Shown piece after piece: positions 41,526-49,928 of a DNA stretch of 64,000 nt. The stretch's first letter is position 1; the number at the start of each line of letters is the position of its first letter. The notes under the pieces are model-generated. The model saw only the letters and a list, made by a program, of their open reading frames with translations. It had not been told where the DNA came from and searched no databases. Source of the stretch: Paraburkholderia sp. SOS3 (lineage in GTDB: Bacteria > Pseudomonadota > Gammaproteobacteria > Burkholderiales > Burkholderiaceae). Location: assembly GCF_001922345.1 (NCBI RefSeq), contig NZ_CP018811.1, positions 2,232,001 through 2,296,000 on the forward strand, read 5' to 3'. The position numbers and the translations under genes are program-made.

Positions 41526-43772
41526 ATGTCCACCGTGAGTGACACCGCGCTGTCCGTGATCGGACAGCCGCAGGCGCGCGTCGACGGACCGCTGAAAGTC
41601 AGCGGCGCGGCGACGTATACGTCGGACGTCGATCTGCCGGGACTGCTCTACGCCGTGCCGGTCTGCAGCACGATTGCGAGCGGACGCATCACGTCGCTCG
41701 AATTCGCGAGCGCGCAGAACATGCCGGGCGTCCATGCCGTGCTCCATCGCGGCAATATCGGCCGCTTCTACCGGATGTCGGGCAATTCGCTCGATACGGG
41801 CTACGTCGACGAGCAGCGCCCGCCGTTCGAAGACGATGTGATCCGCTACTACGGCCAGTACGTCGCGGTGGTGATCGCCGATACGTTCGAAGCCGCGAGC
41901 GCTGCCGCGGTCGCCGTGAAGGTCGGCTACGAGGTGGCCGCACATGACGTGAGCGACGAGCTCGGCAATCTCGTCGATGCGCATGTGGAAAGCGAACGCG
42001 GCGACGCGGCGCGGGCCTATGACAGCGCTCCCGTCAAACTGGACGCCACGTACGTGACGCCGGTGGAAACGCACAATCCGATCGAACTGCACGCGACGGT
42101 GGCGCAGTGGGACGGCGAAGGCTATACGTTTTACGAAACGAGCCAGGCGGTCTCGAATCATCAGGGCGCACTGATGCAGATGCTGGGTTTGCCCAAAGAG
42201 AAAGTGCGCGTGATCTCGCGCTTTCTCGGCTCGGGCTTCGGCGGCAAGCTCTGGATGTGGCCGCACTCGCTGCTTGCCGCCGCGGCGACACGGCATACGG
42301 GGCGGCCCGTCAAGCTCGTCGTGAGCCGCAAGATGATGTTCCAGAACGTCGGCCATCGACCCGTGACGCAGCAGCGCATGCGGCTGTCGGCGGACCGCGA
42401 CGGCAAGCTGACTTCGATCCGTCACGAGTATCTGAACCACACCGCGATCGCCGACGACTACCAGGAAACCTGCGGCGAGATCACACCGTTCCTGTACAGC
42501 GTGCCGAATCTGCGCGTCGCTTCAGGCCTCGTGAAACGCCATGTCGGATCGCCGACTTCGATGCGCGGGCCCGGCGCGGTTCCCGGCCTGTACGCGCTCG
42601 AATCGGCGATGAACGAACTCGCGCGTGAACTGAACATCGACCCCGTCGAGTTGCGGTTGAAGAACGAACCTCAGGTCGACGAAAGCACAGGTCTGCCGTT
42701 TTCGTCACGCCATCTGACGGAGTGCCTGCGCACCGGTGCGGATAGATTCGGCTGGGCGCAGCGCACCGCCGCGGTGGGGTCGATGAAACGCGACGGGCTG
42801 ACGCTCGGTTGGGGCGTCGGCGCGTGCGGGTGGCCGGGCATCCGCTTCTCGGCGCAGGCGTCGGTGGATCTGCGGGCCGACGGCACGGCGCGCGTCGTAT
42901 GCGGCACGCAGGATATCGGCACGGGCACTTACACGATCCTCGCGCAACTGGTTGCGTCAGAGACGGGTTTGCCGCTCGATCGCATCGACGTCGAACTCGG
43001 CGACACGATGCTGCCGTTGGGACCGCTCTCGGGCGGTTCGGCTGCGACGGCATCGGTGATTCCCGCGGTGCTGCAAGCGGTGCGCGCGGCTGTCGACATC
43101 GTGCTGGCGCGCGCAGGCGCGAGCGCGGAGTCGCCATTCAACGGTGCGAAGGCGGAAGAACTGGCATTGAGCGCGGGCCGCGTGCATCGCAAGGGCGCGG
43201 CGCCCGAAACGGGCGTGCCGTACGGCGCGATACTGCAGGCGGCCAAGATGTATGCGGCCTCGGGTACCGGCAATGCGCAGGGCGGCTTCGACGATCCGCT
43301 GAAAAAGAAATATTCGATCTACTCGTACGGTGCGCATTTCGCGGAAGTGACGTGGCAGCCGGAGATCGCGCGACTGCGCGTAAGCCGCGTCGTCACGGTG
43401 ATCGACGCGGGACGCATCCTCAATCCGCAAGCGGGGCGCAACCAGATAGAAGGTGCGGTCGTGATGGGCGTCGGCATGGCGCTGTTCGAGCATACGATGT
43501 ACGACGAAAGGAGTGGGGCGCCGATCAACAGCAGTCTTGCCGATTACATCATCGCGTCGCATGCGGATAGTCCGAAGCTCGATGTGACCTTTCTCGATTA
43601 CCCCGACACCGTGTTCAACGAGCTCGGCGCGCGGGGCATCGCGGAGATCGGTCTCGCAGGCGTTGCCGCCGCGATCACCGACGCGGTTCATCACGCAACC
43701 GGCGTGCGCGTGCGCAAGCTGCCGGTGATGATCGAAGACCTGCTAGGCGCCGCGCCATCCGTTTCCCGATAA
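41526..43772 (+). CDS. paoC: Molybdenum-cofactor subunit of xanthine-dehydrogenase-family oxidoreductase (PaoC-like)
   Basis: The 748-residue catalytic subunit has the aldehyde oxidase a/b hammerhead start (KVSGAATYTSDVDLPG) and the molybdopterin-binding domain with GSGFGGKLWMWPH and SMRGPGAVPG. The catalytic Glu is in GARGIAEIGLAG near the C terminus. It oxidises aldehydes, often aromatic ones, to acids using water. No XdhC/PaoD-type insertion chaperone gene is adjacent, so one encoded elsewhere must serve it. A hairpin at 43866-43896 follows the gene. Confidence 0.9.
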   Translation: MSTVSDTALSVIGQPQARVDGPLKVSGAATYTSDVDLPGLLYAVPVCSTIASGRITSLEFASAQNMPGVHAVLHRGNIGRFYRMSGNSLDTGYVDEQRPPFEDDVIRYYGQYVAVVIADTFEAASAAAVAVKVGYEVAAHDVSDELGNLVDAHVESERGDAARAYDSAPVKLDATYVTPVETHNPIELHATVAQWDGEGYTFYETSQAVSNHQGALMQMLGLPKEKVRVISRFLGSGFGGKLWMWPHSLLAAAATRHTGRPVKLVVSRKMMFQNVGHRPVTQQRMRLSADRDGKLTSIRHEYLNHTAIADDYQETCGEITPFLYSVPNLRVASGLVKRHVGSPTSMRGPGAVPGLYALESAMNELARELNIDPVELRLKNEPQVDESTGLPFSSRHLTECLRTGADRFGWAQRTAAVGSMKRDGLTLGWGVGACGWPGIRFSAQASVDLRADGTARVVCGTQDIGTGTYTILAQLVASETGLPLDRIDVELGDTMLPLGPLSGGSAATASVIPAVLQAVRAAVDIVLARAGASAESPFNGAKAEELALSAGRVHRKGAAPETGVPYGAILQAAKMYAASGTGNAQGGFDDPLKKKYSIYSYGAHFAEVTWQPEIARLRVSRVVTVIDAGRILNPQAGRNQIEGAVVMGVGMALFEHTMYDERSGAPINSSLADYIIASHADSPKLDVTFLDYPDTVFNELGARGIAEIGLAGVAAAITDAVHHATGVRVRKLPVMIEDLLGAAPSVSR

Positions 43773-43865
43773 CTGCACGCGGATTGGATGCCCGGGTCAA
43801 ATACCGTATGCGCTCGATTGAACGCGCCTGGTTGGACCGTGCCTGAAGAATCGATGCAATAGTAG

Positions 43866-43896
43866 GGGCTTCGCCGCCCGGCACGCGGCGAAGCCC
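43866..43896. terminator. Perfect 12-bp hairpin after the Pao-like operon
   Basis: GGGCTTCGCCGC pairs with GCGGCGAAGCCC around a seven-base loop, 94 bp past the stop. The following bases are only moderately T-rich, so termination strength is uncertain. A second short inverted repeat, CGACTCG-N7-CGAGTCG, lies at 43954-43974. Confidence 0.6.
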
Positions 43897-44017
43897 ATGT
43901 CATTCATTCTTTCCAGATCGCCGAATCCAGAACGCTTGTCGAGGCGCGCTTGTCGACTCGCGTGTGTCGAGTCGCGCTTTTGAGTCGCATCCTTGCGAGC
44001 GTTCGAAGCGATTCGTT

Positions 44018-44031
44018 ATTGACAGATCAAT
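44018..44031. promoter_or_regulatory. Probable TetR operator overlapping a -35 box
   Basis: ATTGA-CAGA-TCAAT is an exact inverted repeat 25 bp before the tetR start and overlaps TTGACA at 44019-44024. This is the layout for autorepression. TCAAT half-sites also occur twice in the stretch before the downstream SDR gene (about 44670-44685), suggesting that the regulator controls that gene as well. Confidence 0.5.
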
Positions 44032-44055
44032 CTATATATGTAATCGTTCTATCCC

Positions 44056-44622
44056 ATGGCCAGACCTAGACTGTTCGATCGTGACGAGGCATTGGAGCGG
44101 GCGATCGACGCCTTCTCCGAGCACGGCTATTCCGGTACCTCGACGGACGACCTGCTGACGGCGATGGATCTGAGCCGGCAGAGTTTGTACAACGCATTCG
44201 GCGACAAGCGCAATCTGTATCTCGAGGCCTTGCGCACCTACATCGCGCAGAGCGTGTCGGAACATCTGCGGATACTGAACCGCTCGGCGTCCGCGCGCAA
44301 AGGTATCGAACAGCTGCTGGCCGATTTCGTCGACAGGCCGTTGCGTGCATGCCTCGGCACGCATGCGGTCTGCGAGTTCGGCCGCACCGATCCCGAGATT
44401 ACCGCACTGACGGATACCGCCGCCCATACGTTGCGCACGGCGCTCGAACGCTGCATCGCGAAGGCGAAAGCGGACGGCGAAATCGCAGCCGACGTCGATG
44501 AACGGGCGGCTGCGCATTTTTTGGGCGCAACGCTGTCGGGCATCAAGCTGGCCGCTCGCGGCGGAGCAACGAAAGACGTATTGCGCGATATCGCGCAGAT
44601 GGCATTGCGCAGTCTCGGGTGA
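44056..44622 (+). CDS. TetR-family transcriptional regulator
   Basis: The 188-residue protein begins with a TetR helix-turn-helix (ALERAIDAFSEHGYSGTSTDDLLTAMDLSRQSLYNAFGDKRNLY) and has a ligand-binding C-terminal part with YfiR/AcrR-like features. It is followed by a strong terminator and then by an SDR gene with its own upstream region. It most likely represses itself and that SDR, and may respond to an electrophile or aldehyde; the ligand is not known. Confidence 0.9.
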   Translation: MARPRLFDRDEALERAIDAFSEHGYSGTSTDDLLTAMDLSRQSLYNAFGDKRNLYLEALRTYIAQSVSEHLRILNRSASARKGIEQLLADFVDRPLRACLGTHAVCEFGRTDPEITALTDTAAHTLRTALERCIAKAKADGEIAADVDERAAAHFLGATLSGIKLAARGGATKDVLRDIAQMALRSLG

Positions 44623-44625
44623 TTG

Positions 44626-44654
44626 GCGCGCATCGAGCGGTGCGCGCTTTTTTT
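44626..44654 (+). terminator. Rho-independent terminator of tetR
   Basis: GCGCGCA pairs with TGCGCGC around an eight-base loop, followed by seven T residues. It starts four bases after the tetR stop codon, so the SDR downstream is a separate transcription unit. Confidence 0.85.
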
Positions 44655-44733
44655 GTGGTCTATTGTGGATCAATTAGTCAATTATTTTTGGCCACGCGCC
44701 GCGTGCGAGCGGAACACGAAAACAGGAGCGCTC

Positions 44734-45552
44734 ATGACAAGATCGATATTCATCACCGGCACCAGCAGTGGCCTCGGTCGCCACACCGCGGTCCATTTTG
44801 CGCGGCAGGGCTGGAACGTCGCTGCGACGCTGCGCGACCCCGGGCAGGAGACCGAACTGCAAAAGCACGAGCGTATCCGCCTCTTCAAGCTCGACGTGAC
44901 CGACCCGGCGCAGGCGCGCGCCGCGACCGAAGCCGCAATCGACGCGTTCGGCCAGATCGATGTCGTCGTCAACAATGCGGGCGCGGGCTCGTATGGTCCG
45001 CTCGAATTTGCCGAAGAGCACACGATCGACTGGCAGTTTGCCGTGAATGTGCGAGGACCGATCAACGTCATCCGCGCGTTTTTACCGCACTTTCGCGAGC
45101 GCAAAGGCGGCCGGTTCATCAACATCAGTTCGTTTATGGGCGTAACGACCGCGGTGCCGACCGGCTCGCTGTACAACATGTCGAAGTTCGCGCTCGAAGG
45201 TTTGATCGAAGGGCTCTACTACGAGCTCAAGCCGTTCAACATCGACCTTCATCTCGTCGAGCCCGGCGGTTTCAAGGGCAACCGCTTCGTCGAAAAAGTG
45301 GTGTTCAGTACGCACCGCGAGATCAGGGACTACGATCCGCTGATCGACAAGGTGAATGCAATGATGACGTCGAGCGACGAAAGCTTGCGCGACGATCCGC
45401 AACTGATCGTCGACGAGATCGAAGCGCTTGCGACGGGCAGGAGCCGTCGATTCCGCACGCTCGTCGGCAAGACCGGCAAGGATCTGATGGAGATGCGCGC
45501 GTCGATGCCGATCGAAGACTATCTATCGACGCTTGCGAAAAATTTCGCCTAG
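44734..45552 (+). CDS. Short-chain dehydrogenase/reductase
   Basis: The 272-residue classical SDR has the cofactor motif ITGTSSGLGRHTA (TGxxxGxG), the NNAG motif in VVVNNAGAGSYG, the catalytic Ser in INISSFMG and Tyr-x3-Lys in YNMSKFALEG. ATG 44734 has CAGGAG upstream. It likely reduces or oxidises a carbonyl substrate under control of the preceding TetR protein. A strong hairpin at 45574-45607 lies between it and the convergent sugar-binding-protein gene. Confidence 0.9.
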   Translation: MTRSIFITGTSSGLGRHTAVHFARQGWNVAATLRDPGQETELQKHERIRLFKLDVTDPAQARAATEAAIDAFGQIDVVVNNAGAGSYGPLEFAEEHTIDWQFAVNVRGPINVIRAFLPHFRERKGGRFINISSFMGVTTAVPTGSLYNMSKFALEGLIEGLYYELKPFNIDLHLVEPGGFKGNRFVEKVVFSTHREIRDYDPLIDKVNAMMTSSDESLRDDPQLIVDEIEALATGRSRRFRTLVGKTGKDLMEMRASMPIEDYLSTLAKNFA

Positions 45553-45573
45553 CGAAGCCATGCAATCGCATCG

Positions 45574-45607
45574 CGCTGGCGCGCAAATGCGCAAACGCGC
45601 GCCAGCG
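45574..45607. terminator. Hairpin between convergent genes
   Basis: CGCTGGCGCG pairs with CGCGCCAGCG around a 14-base, partly self-complementary loop, midway between the SDR stop and the binding-protein stop. No T-run; probably a bidirectional 3'-end element. Confidence 0.5.
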
Positions 45608-45672
45608 CGGCCGCCGGGGCGCCACGGCCCCGGCTTGCACAGGCTTCATGGCGGATCGGACGCACTTCACCC

Positions 45673-46665
45673 TCAATGCTTGAGACACGTATCCGCATTC
45701 TTCCATGTGCAGGTATCGAGCCCCGTATGAATCACCGGCTTGACCGACTTCCCTTCGGCGAGATCGCGCATCACCATCGCGGCCTGGTAGCCCATCTCTT
45801 CGGGCCGCTGGCCGACCAGCACATTGACCTTGTGATCCTTTAACGCCTGGATTTCCGGTCCCAGCGTGTCGGCCGACACAATGGCGAACTTGCCGCTTGC
45901 GATCTTATCCATGATCGGCGCCACGACCTGCGAATACGCTTGCGGCGCAAACAGCGGCCAGCCGCCCTCGAGCACGAATGCATCGAGGCCCGTCGCGTTG
46001 GCGGTCAGCGTGTCCTGCATCATCTGGTTCGCCTTGGCCGCGTCGTCGTTCACGTACAGCGGGCACGCGCTGATCTCGCGCCAGTTGTTCTCGCCGGCCA
46101 GCTTGGCGATTCCCTTCTTGCCGGCCAGCGCGTCGCGCGTGCCTTGCGCACGCTGGTTGATGTTTTCCGCGGCCGGGTTGCCCATCACGAGGCAGATATT
46201 TCCACCCTTGGGCATCAGCAGCTTCAGCTGTTCGCCGAGCTTGAAACCGAGTTCGTAATTGTCGGTGCCGACATAGCTCTTGCGCAGCGACGCGTCCTTC
46301 GGCAGCAGATCGGCATCGGCGGTGATGATCGGAATTTTCGTGTTGCGGCGGCGAATCACTTCGGCAATCGCCGGCGCGTTCGACGGCGAAATCGCAATCG
46401 CCGCGACGCCCTTCGTCAGCAGGTCGTCGATGATCTGCACTTCCGCGCTTTCGTCGGCCGCCGTCGCGGGGCCCGTGTAGTAGCAGTTATAGCCTTGCTT
46501 GTGGAGCTCCTTGTTCGCGCGCTCGCATCCCTGATGCATGAGGTCGAAGTAGGGATTGTCGAGACCCTTCACGACGAGGGCCAGGGTCTTGTCGGCCGCG
46601 AACACCGGCGAGGCCAGCATGGCAAGGCCCGTGATCGCAGCAAGACACATCAGCATTTTCTTCAT
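45673..46665 (-). CDS. Periplasmic sugar-binding protein (ribose/RbsB class)
   Basis: The 330-residue protein has a Sec signal peptide (MKKMLMCLAAITGLAMLASPVFAADK) and the Peripla_BP_4 fold: ALVVKGLDNPYFDLMHQGCE, AIAISPSNAPAIAEVI, VGTDNYELGF and VSADTLGPEIQALKDHKVNVLVGQRPEEMGYQA (in parts). Four to five cysteines beyond the signal are unusual for this class and could form disulfides. It is the last gene of a leftward ABC operon, following the permease by 237 bp. The sugar or polyol is unknown. Confidence 0.9.
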   Translation of the reverse strand: MKKMLMCLAAITGLAMLASPVFAADKTLALVVKGLDNPYFDLMHQGCERANKELHKQGYNCYYTGPATAADESAEVQIIDDLLTKGVAAIAISPSNAPAIAEVIRRRNTKIPIITADADLLPKDASLRKSYVGTDNYELGFKLGEQLKLLMPKGGNICLVMGNPAAENINQRAQGTRDALAGKKGIAKLAGENNWREISACPLYVNDDAAKANQMMQDTLTANATGLDAFVLEGGWPLFAPQAYSQVVAPIMDKIASGKFAIVSADTLGPEIQALKDHKVNVLVGQRPEEMGYQAAMVMRDLAEGKSVKPVIHTGLDTCTWKNADTCLKH

Positions 46666-46902
46666 TGTTGCCTCCTGTTCGGCGCCGGCGTCGCGGAGCC
46701 CGTGTCTCTTCGCACAATTTTCACAACGTTTCCCAAGGCAGGCCCGTGGCGGGGTCTACCGTGTCTGCGGAACCTTGCGGTTTTGTGTTGCCAACAGCTC
46801 GAAAAACCCGCACACCTGCGCCCGGCAGTTCCGCGCGTCGACCGGTCGCCCCGCCTTGCGTGGCGCCGTCGGCGAAGGCGGACGACGCGCAACGAAGACT
46901 TG

Positions 46903-47928
46903 TCAATCGTTTTGCCGCTCGCCGCCAAGCCGGTTGAACAGCACCGCGACGATGATGAAAGAGCCGACGACCGTCCCTTGCCAGAACGAATCGACGCCAA
47001 GCAGGATCAGGCTGTTGCGGATCACTTCGATAAGCGCCGCGCCGACGACCGTGCCGAACGCGCTGCCGATGCCGCCCATCAGATTGGTGCCGCCGATCAC
47101 GGTTGCGGCGATCACGCGCAATTCGTCGCCGGTGCCGAGGCCCGTCGTGATGGCGCCGAGCCAGCCGACTTCGAGCACGGCCGCGACGCCCGCCATCAAA
47201 CCGCCGAGCACGTAGACCGAGCAGAGGATGCGCCGCACCGGCACGCCGGTCAGATTCGCCGCGTGACGGTTGCCGCCGACCGCGAATACATAGCGTCCCC
47301 AGCGCGTGAAGGCAAACGCGAACCAGAAGAGCACGGCGAGCACGACGAGAAACCACACCGGATTCGCGACGCCGAGCGTCGAGCCGCCGCCGAGTTTGAG
47401 CAGCTTGCTGCCGTCCGGACCGAAATCGAAAATCGTTCTGCTACCCGAAATAACGAGCGCGAGGCTGCGGCCCACGCTCAGCATGCCGAGCGTGACGACG
47501 AACGGCTGCATGTTCAGATACGCGATCAGCAGGCCGTTGACGAGCCCGACCGCGGCGGCCGTGAGGAGCGCGAGGCCGATGCCGGCCCAGATCGGATAGC
47601 CCGCATTCATCACGACCGACAGCACGATGCCGCTCAGACCGATCGTGGAGCCCACCGAAATATCGATGCCGCCCGTGACGATCACGGCCATTGCGCCGAG
47701 CGCGACGATCGCGACGAATGCGAAGTTGCGCGTGACGTTGAAAAGATTCTGCGATGTCGCGAAGCTCGACGTGGCGAACGACAGCACGATGCAAGCGACG
47801 ATCGTCGCGAGCACGACCCAGAACACCTGGCTTGCCAGCAGTCCCGACCAGCGCGTATGCGTTCTCGCCGATTGCGGATCGTCGAGCAGGGTCTGCATTG
47901 GACTGGGCCTTTCCGGCGCATCGTTCAA
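46903..47928 (-). CDS. Sugar ABC transporter permease (RbsC class)
   Basis: The 341-residue membrane protein has the BPD_transp_2 pattern of about eight to ten helices, with the conserved GGIDISVGSTIGLSG motif and GAITTGLGTGDELRVIAATVIGGTNLMGG (in parts). The start appears to be TTG at 47928 with GGGAG nine bases upstream; ATG 47898 is an alternative. Between it and the ATPase gene lies a 10-bp tandem repeat. Confidence 0.9.
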   Translation of the reverse strand: MNDAPERPSPMQTLLDDPQSARTHTRWSGLLASQVFWVVLATIVACIVLSFATSSFATSQNLFNVTRNFAFVAIVALGAMAVIVTGGIDISVGSTIGLSGIVLSVVMNAGYPIWAGIGLALLTAAAVGLVNGLLIAYLNMQPFVVTLGMLSVGRSLALVISGSRTIFDFGPDGSKLLKLGGGSTLGVANPVWFLVVLAVLFWFAFAFTRWGRYVFAVGGNRHAANLTGVPVRRILCSVYVLGGLMAGVAAVLEVGWLGAITTGLGTGDELRVIAATVIGGTNLMGGIGSAFGTVVGAALIEVIRNSLILLGVDSFWQGTVVGSFIIVAVLFNRLGGERQND

Positions 47929-47960
47929 TTTCGCGTCTCCCGTGCGGGTGGTTCGGGTGC

Positions 47961-48010
47961 TTAGGGTGGTTCGGGGTGGTTCGGGGTGGTTCGGGGTGGT
48001 TCGGGGTGCT
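47961..48010. repeat. 10-bp tandem repeat in the ATPase-permease spacer
   Basis: Three perfect units TCGGGGTGGT lie at 47971-48000, flanked by one unit with a single mismatch (48001-48010) and one with two (47961-47970). The array fills much of the 91-bp spacer between two genes of the leftward operon and is not coding in either. Confidence 0.85.
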
Positions 48011-48019
48011 TCCGATGCT

Positions 48020-48760
48020 TCACGCGGCGGCGATGGCGCCCGTAATCAGGCCCGTCACTTCCTCCGGCGACGACGCCGCGGTCTGCTTGTCCGCGACCTT
48101 GCGTCCGCGCCGCATCACGACGACGCGGTCGGCGACCGAGAACACGTCGGGCATCCGGTGGCTGATCAGAATCACGGCGATGCCGTGCCCGGCAAGGCGT
48201 TTGATCAGCTCGAGCACTTCGGCCACCTGGCGCACGCTGATAGCCGCAGTCGGTTCGTCCATGATGACGAGCCGCGCTTCGGACAGACGCGTGCGCGCGA
48301 TCGCGACGGCCTGCCGCTGACCGCCCGACATCTGCCGCACGAGGTCGCGCGGGCGCGTCTCCGACTTCAACTCCTTGAACAGTTCTCCTGCGCGGCGGTA
48401 CATGGCGGCGTGATCGAGCACACGAATCGGTCCGAAGCCGATGCGCGGCTCGCGGCCGAGAAAAACATTGGCGGCCGCCGTGAGGTTGTCGCACAGCGCG
48501 AGATCCTGGTAGACGACTTCGATTCCCTGCGCGCGTGCGTCAACGGGCTTGCCGAAATGCACAGGCTTGCCGTCGATTCGTATCTCGCCATGCGAGGGCG
48601 GAAAGTTGCCGGCGATAACCTTGACCAGGGTGGATTTGCCGGCCCCGTTGTCGCCCATCAGGCCGACGACCTGGCCCGGCTCGAGACCGAGCGTGACGTC
48701 GGTCAATGCCTGGATGGCCCCGAAGTGCTTGGAAATGCCTCTGAGTTCAAGAAGACTCAT
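48020..48760 (-). CDS. Sugar ABC transporter ATPase, single domain (FrcA/RbsA class)
   Basis: The 246-residue ATPase has Walker A GDNGAGKST, signature MSGGQRQAV, and Walker B LVIMDEPTAAI. Unlike RbsA, XylG or MglA (about 500 residues with two cassettes) it carries one cassette, as in the fructose-type FrcA proteins, so it presumably acts as a homodimer. ATG 48760 is chosen because MSLLELRGISKHFGAIQAL is the family start. It is the first gene of the leftward importer operon. Confidence 0.9.
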   Translation of the reverse strand: MSLLELRGISKHFGAIQALTDVTLGLEPGQVVGLMGDNGAGKSTLVKVIAGNFPPSHGEIRIDGKPVHFGKPVDARAQGIEVVYQDLALCDNLTAAANVFLGREPRIGFGPIRVLDHAAMYRRAGELFKELKSETRPRDLVRQMSGGQRQAVAIARTRLSEARLVIMDEPTAAISVRQVAEVLELIKRLAGHGIAVILISHRMPDVFSVADRVVVMRRGRKVADKQTAASSPEEVTGLITGAIAAA

Positions 48761-48932
48761 GGCTCGTCGCGCTCGCTCCGATGATGCCGCTCGCATGCTG
48801 AGCAAGGCGGCTGGTAGACGACATGCTAGTCAGCCAGTCCTTATAAAACAACGGCGGGTTTGCCCGAACCGCTTCTAACAGAAGCATGACGCGGTATCGT
48901 GTGAATGCGCTCAACCCGAACAGCACGCGAGT

Positions 48933-49547
48933 ATGGCTGACGTACAACTTTCATTGCCCGGATTCGACGCCGTACCGTTGCCGACAGACGGCCTGTTTTT
49001 CGCACTGTTGCCCGACACGCGCAGCGCGCAACGCATCGAACGCATTGCGCATCACGTATGCGGCATGCAGCGCGACATGCAGCGCGGATCGAGCATGCCG
49101 GTGCCGCGTGGAACCGATCGTTATCACGTGACGTTGCATCATCTCGGCAACTACGCCGGAGGTTTGCCGCAAGCGACGGTTGCAAGAGCAATTCGTGCGG
49201 CATCGACGGTCAGAACGAATGCGTTCGCTATCGCATTCGATCGCGCCGAGGATTTTCGTGGAAGGCCGCTCGTGCTGCGCGCACACGAGGGGGCGCTCGC
49301 ACTGATGGAGTTTCGTTCGACCTTGGGCAAAGCGCTCGAGCACGCGGGATTTGCGGGGCGCACCCGGGTGCCGTTCACGCCGCATGTCACGCTTGGCTAT
49401 CGCGAGCCGGCCGATGCGCGGCGCCGCTTCGTCGAGCCGCTGCAAGACATGATCGGCTGGCCAGTGCGGGACTTCGTTCTCGTCCATAGTCTGCTCGGCC
49501 GCGCTCGTCATGTGGCGCTTGCGCGCTGGTCGCTGGCCGCGGGCTAG
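48933..49547 (+). CDS. thpR: RNA 2',3'-cyclic phosphodiesterase (2'-5' RNA ligase family)
   Basis: The 204-residue protein has the two-histidine phosphoesterase fold with both HxTx motifs: YHVTLHHLG and PHVTLGYRE. Members hydrolyse RNA 2',3'-cyclic phosphates and can ligate tRNA half-molecules. The start at 48933 gives the common QLSLPGF N terminus. It is a monocistronic-looking gene between the sugar importer and housekeeping genes; its 3' end overlaps the leftward lipoprotein frame by four bases. Confidence 0.88.
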   Translation: MADVQLSLPGFDAVPLPTDGLFFALLPDTRSAQRIERIAHHVCGMQRDMQRGSSMPVPRGTDRYHVTLHHLGNYAGGLPQATVARAIRAASTVRTNAFAIAFDRAEDFRGRPLVLRAHEGALALMEFRSTLGKALEHAGFAGRTRVPFTPHVTLGYREPADARRRFVEPLQDMIGWPVRDFVLVHSLLGRARHVALARWSLAAG

Positions 49548-49690
49548 AAGCGCACGCCGGTCGAACATCCGCCGCCGAAACCGCTGCCGCTGCCGCCCGC
49601 GAATCCGCAGAACGTGCCGCAGCCGGACAACGCCACCGACAGCGCAACGGCGCCGAGCGCAGCGCGCAACAGCGAGCGCGTCGGCGCCAA
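49544..49690 (-). CDS. Small Gly/Cys-rich lipoprotein
   Basis: Starting at a TTG (49690) with GGGA upstream, the frame gives a 48-residue precursor: a basic start (MAPTRSLLR), a hydrophobic stretch (AALGAVALSVAL), a lipobox LSGC, and a short mature part with Gly-rich GGSGSGFGGGC. The frame is open further upstream to an ATG at 49777, but that would bury the signal peptide. It would be a surface or periplasm-facing lipopeptide of unknown role. Confidence is limited by its size and the unusual start codon. Confidence 0.55.
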   Translation of the reverse strand: MAPTRSLLRAALGAVALSVALSGCGTFCGFAGGSGSGFGGGCSTGVRF

Positions 49691-49928
49691 AGCACGGCGT
49701 CCCGCAATGGGCGCCGGGTCGGCAGAAATTACGGAAATATGCAATGCGACGCACATCAATATGTTTTGGCTCTGCATATTCGGTCACCGAAAATGTTCAA
49801 CCATATCGATGGCCGAACCGCTACCCAATTAGAAAAATCTCAAATTGAGCTGTCTTCTCTATGTTACGGACGAAACATATGCGCGATGTGCTGTTAGAAT
49901 GCCCGAGCCGCAACGTAGTGGATTGCAA

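Noticed and set aside
41526..43772. Xanthine dehydrogenase for the purine pathway
   Set aside because: The FAD subunit has the additional cysteine cluster of Pao-type enzymes and the operon is 9 kb from the purine genes; a xanthine role cannot be excluded but is not favoured.
47941..48010. CRISPR or REP cluster
   Set aside because: Units are 10 bp, contiguous and not palindromic; this is a simple minisatellite.
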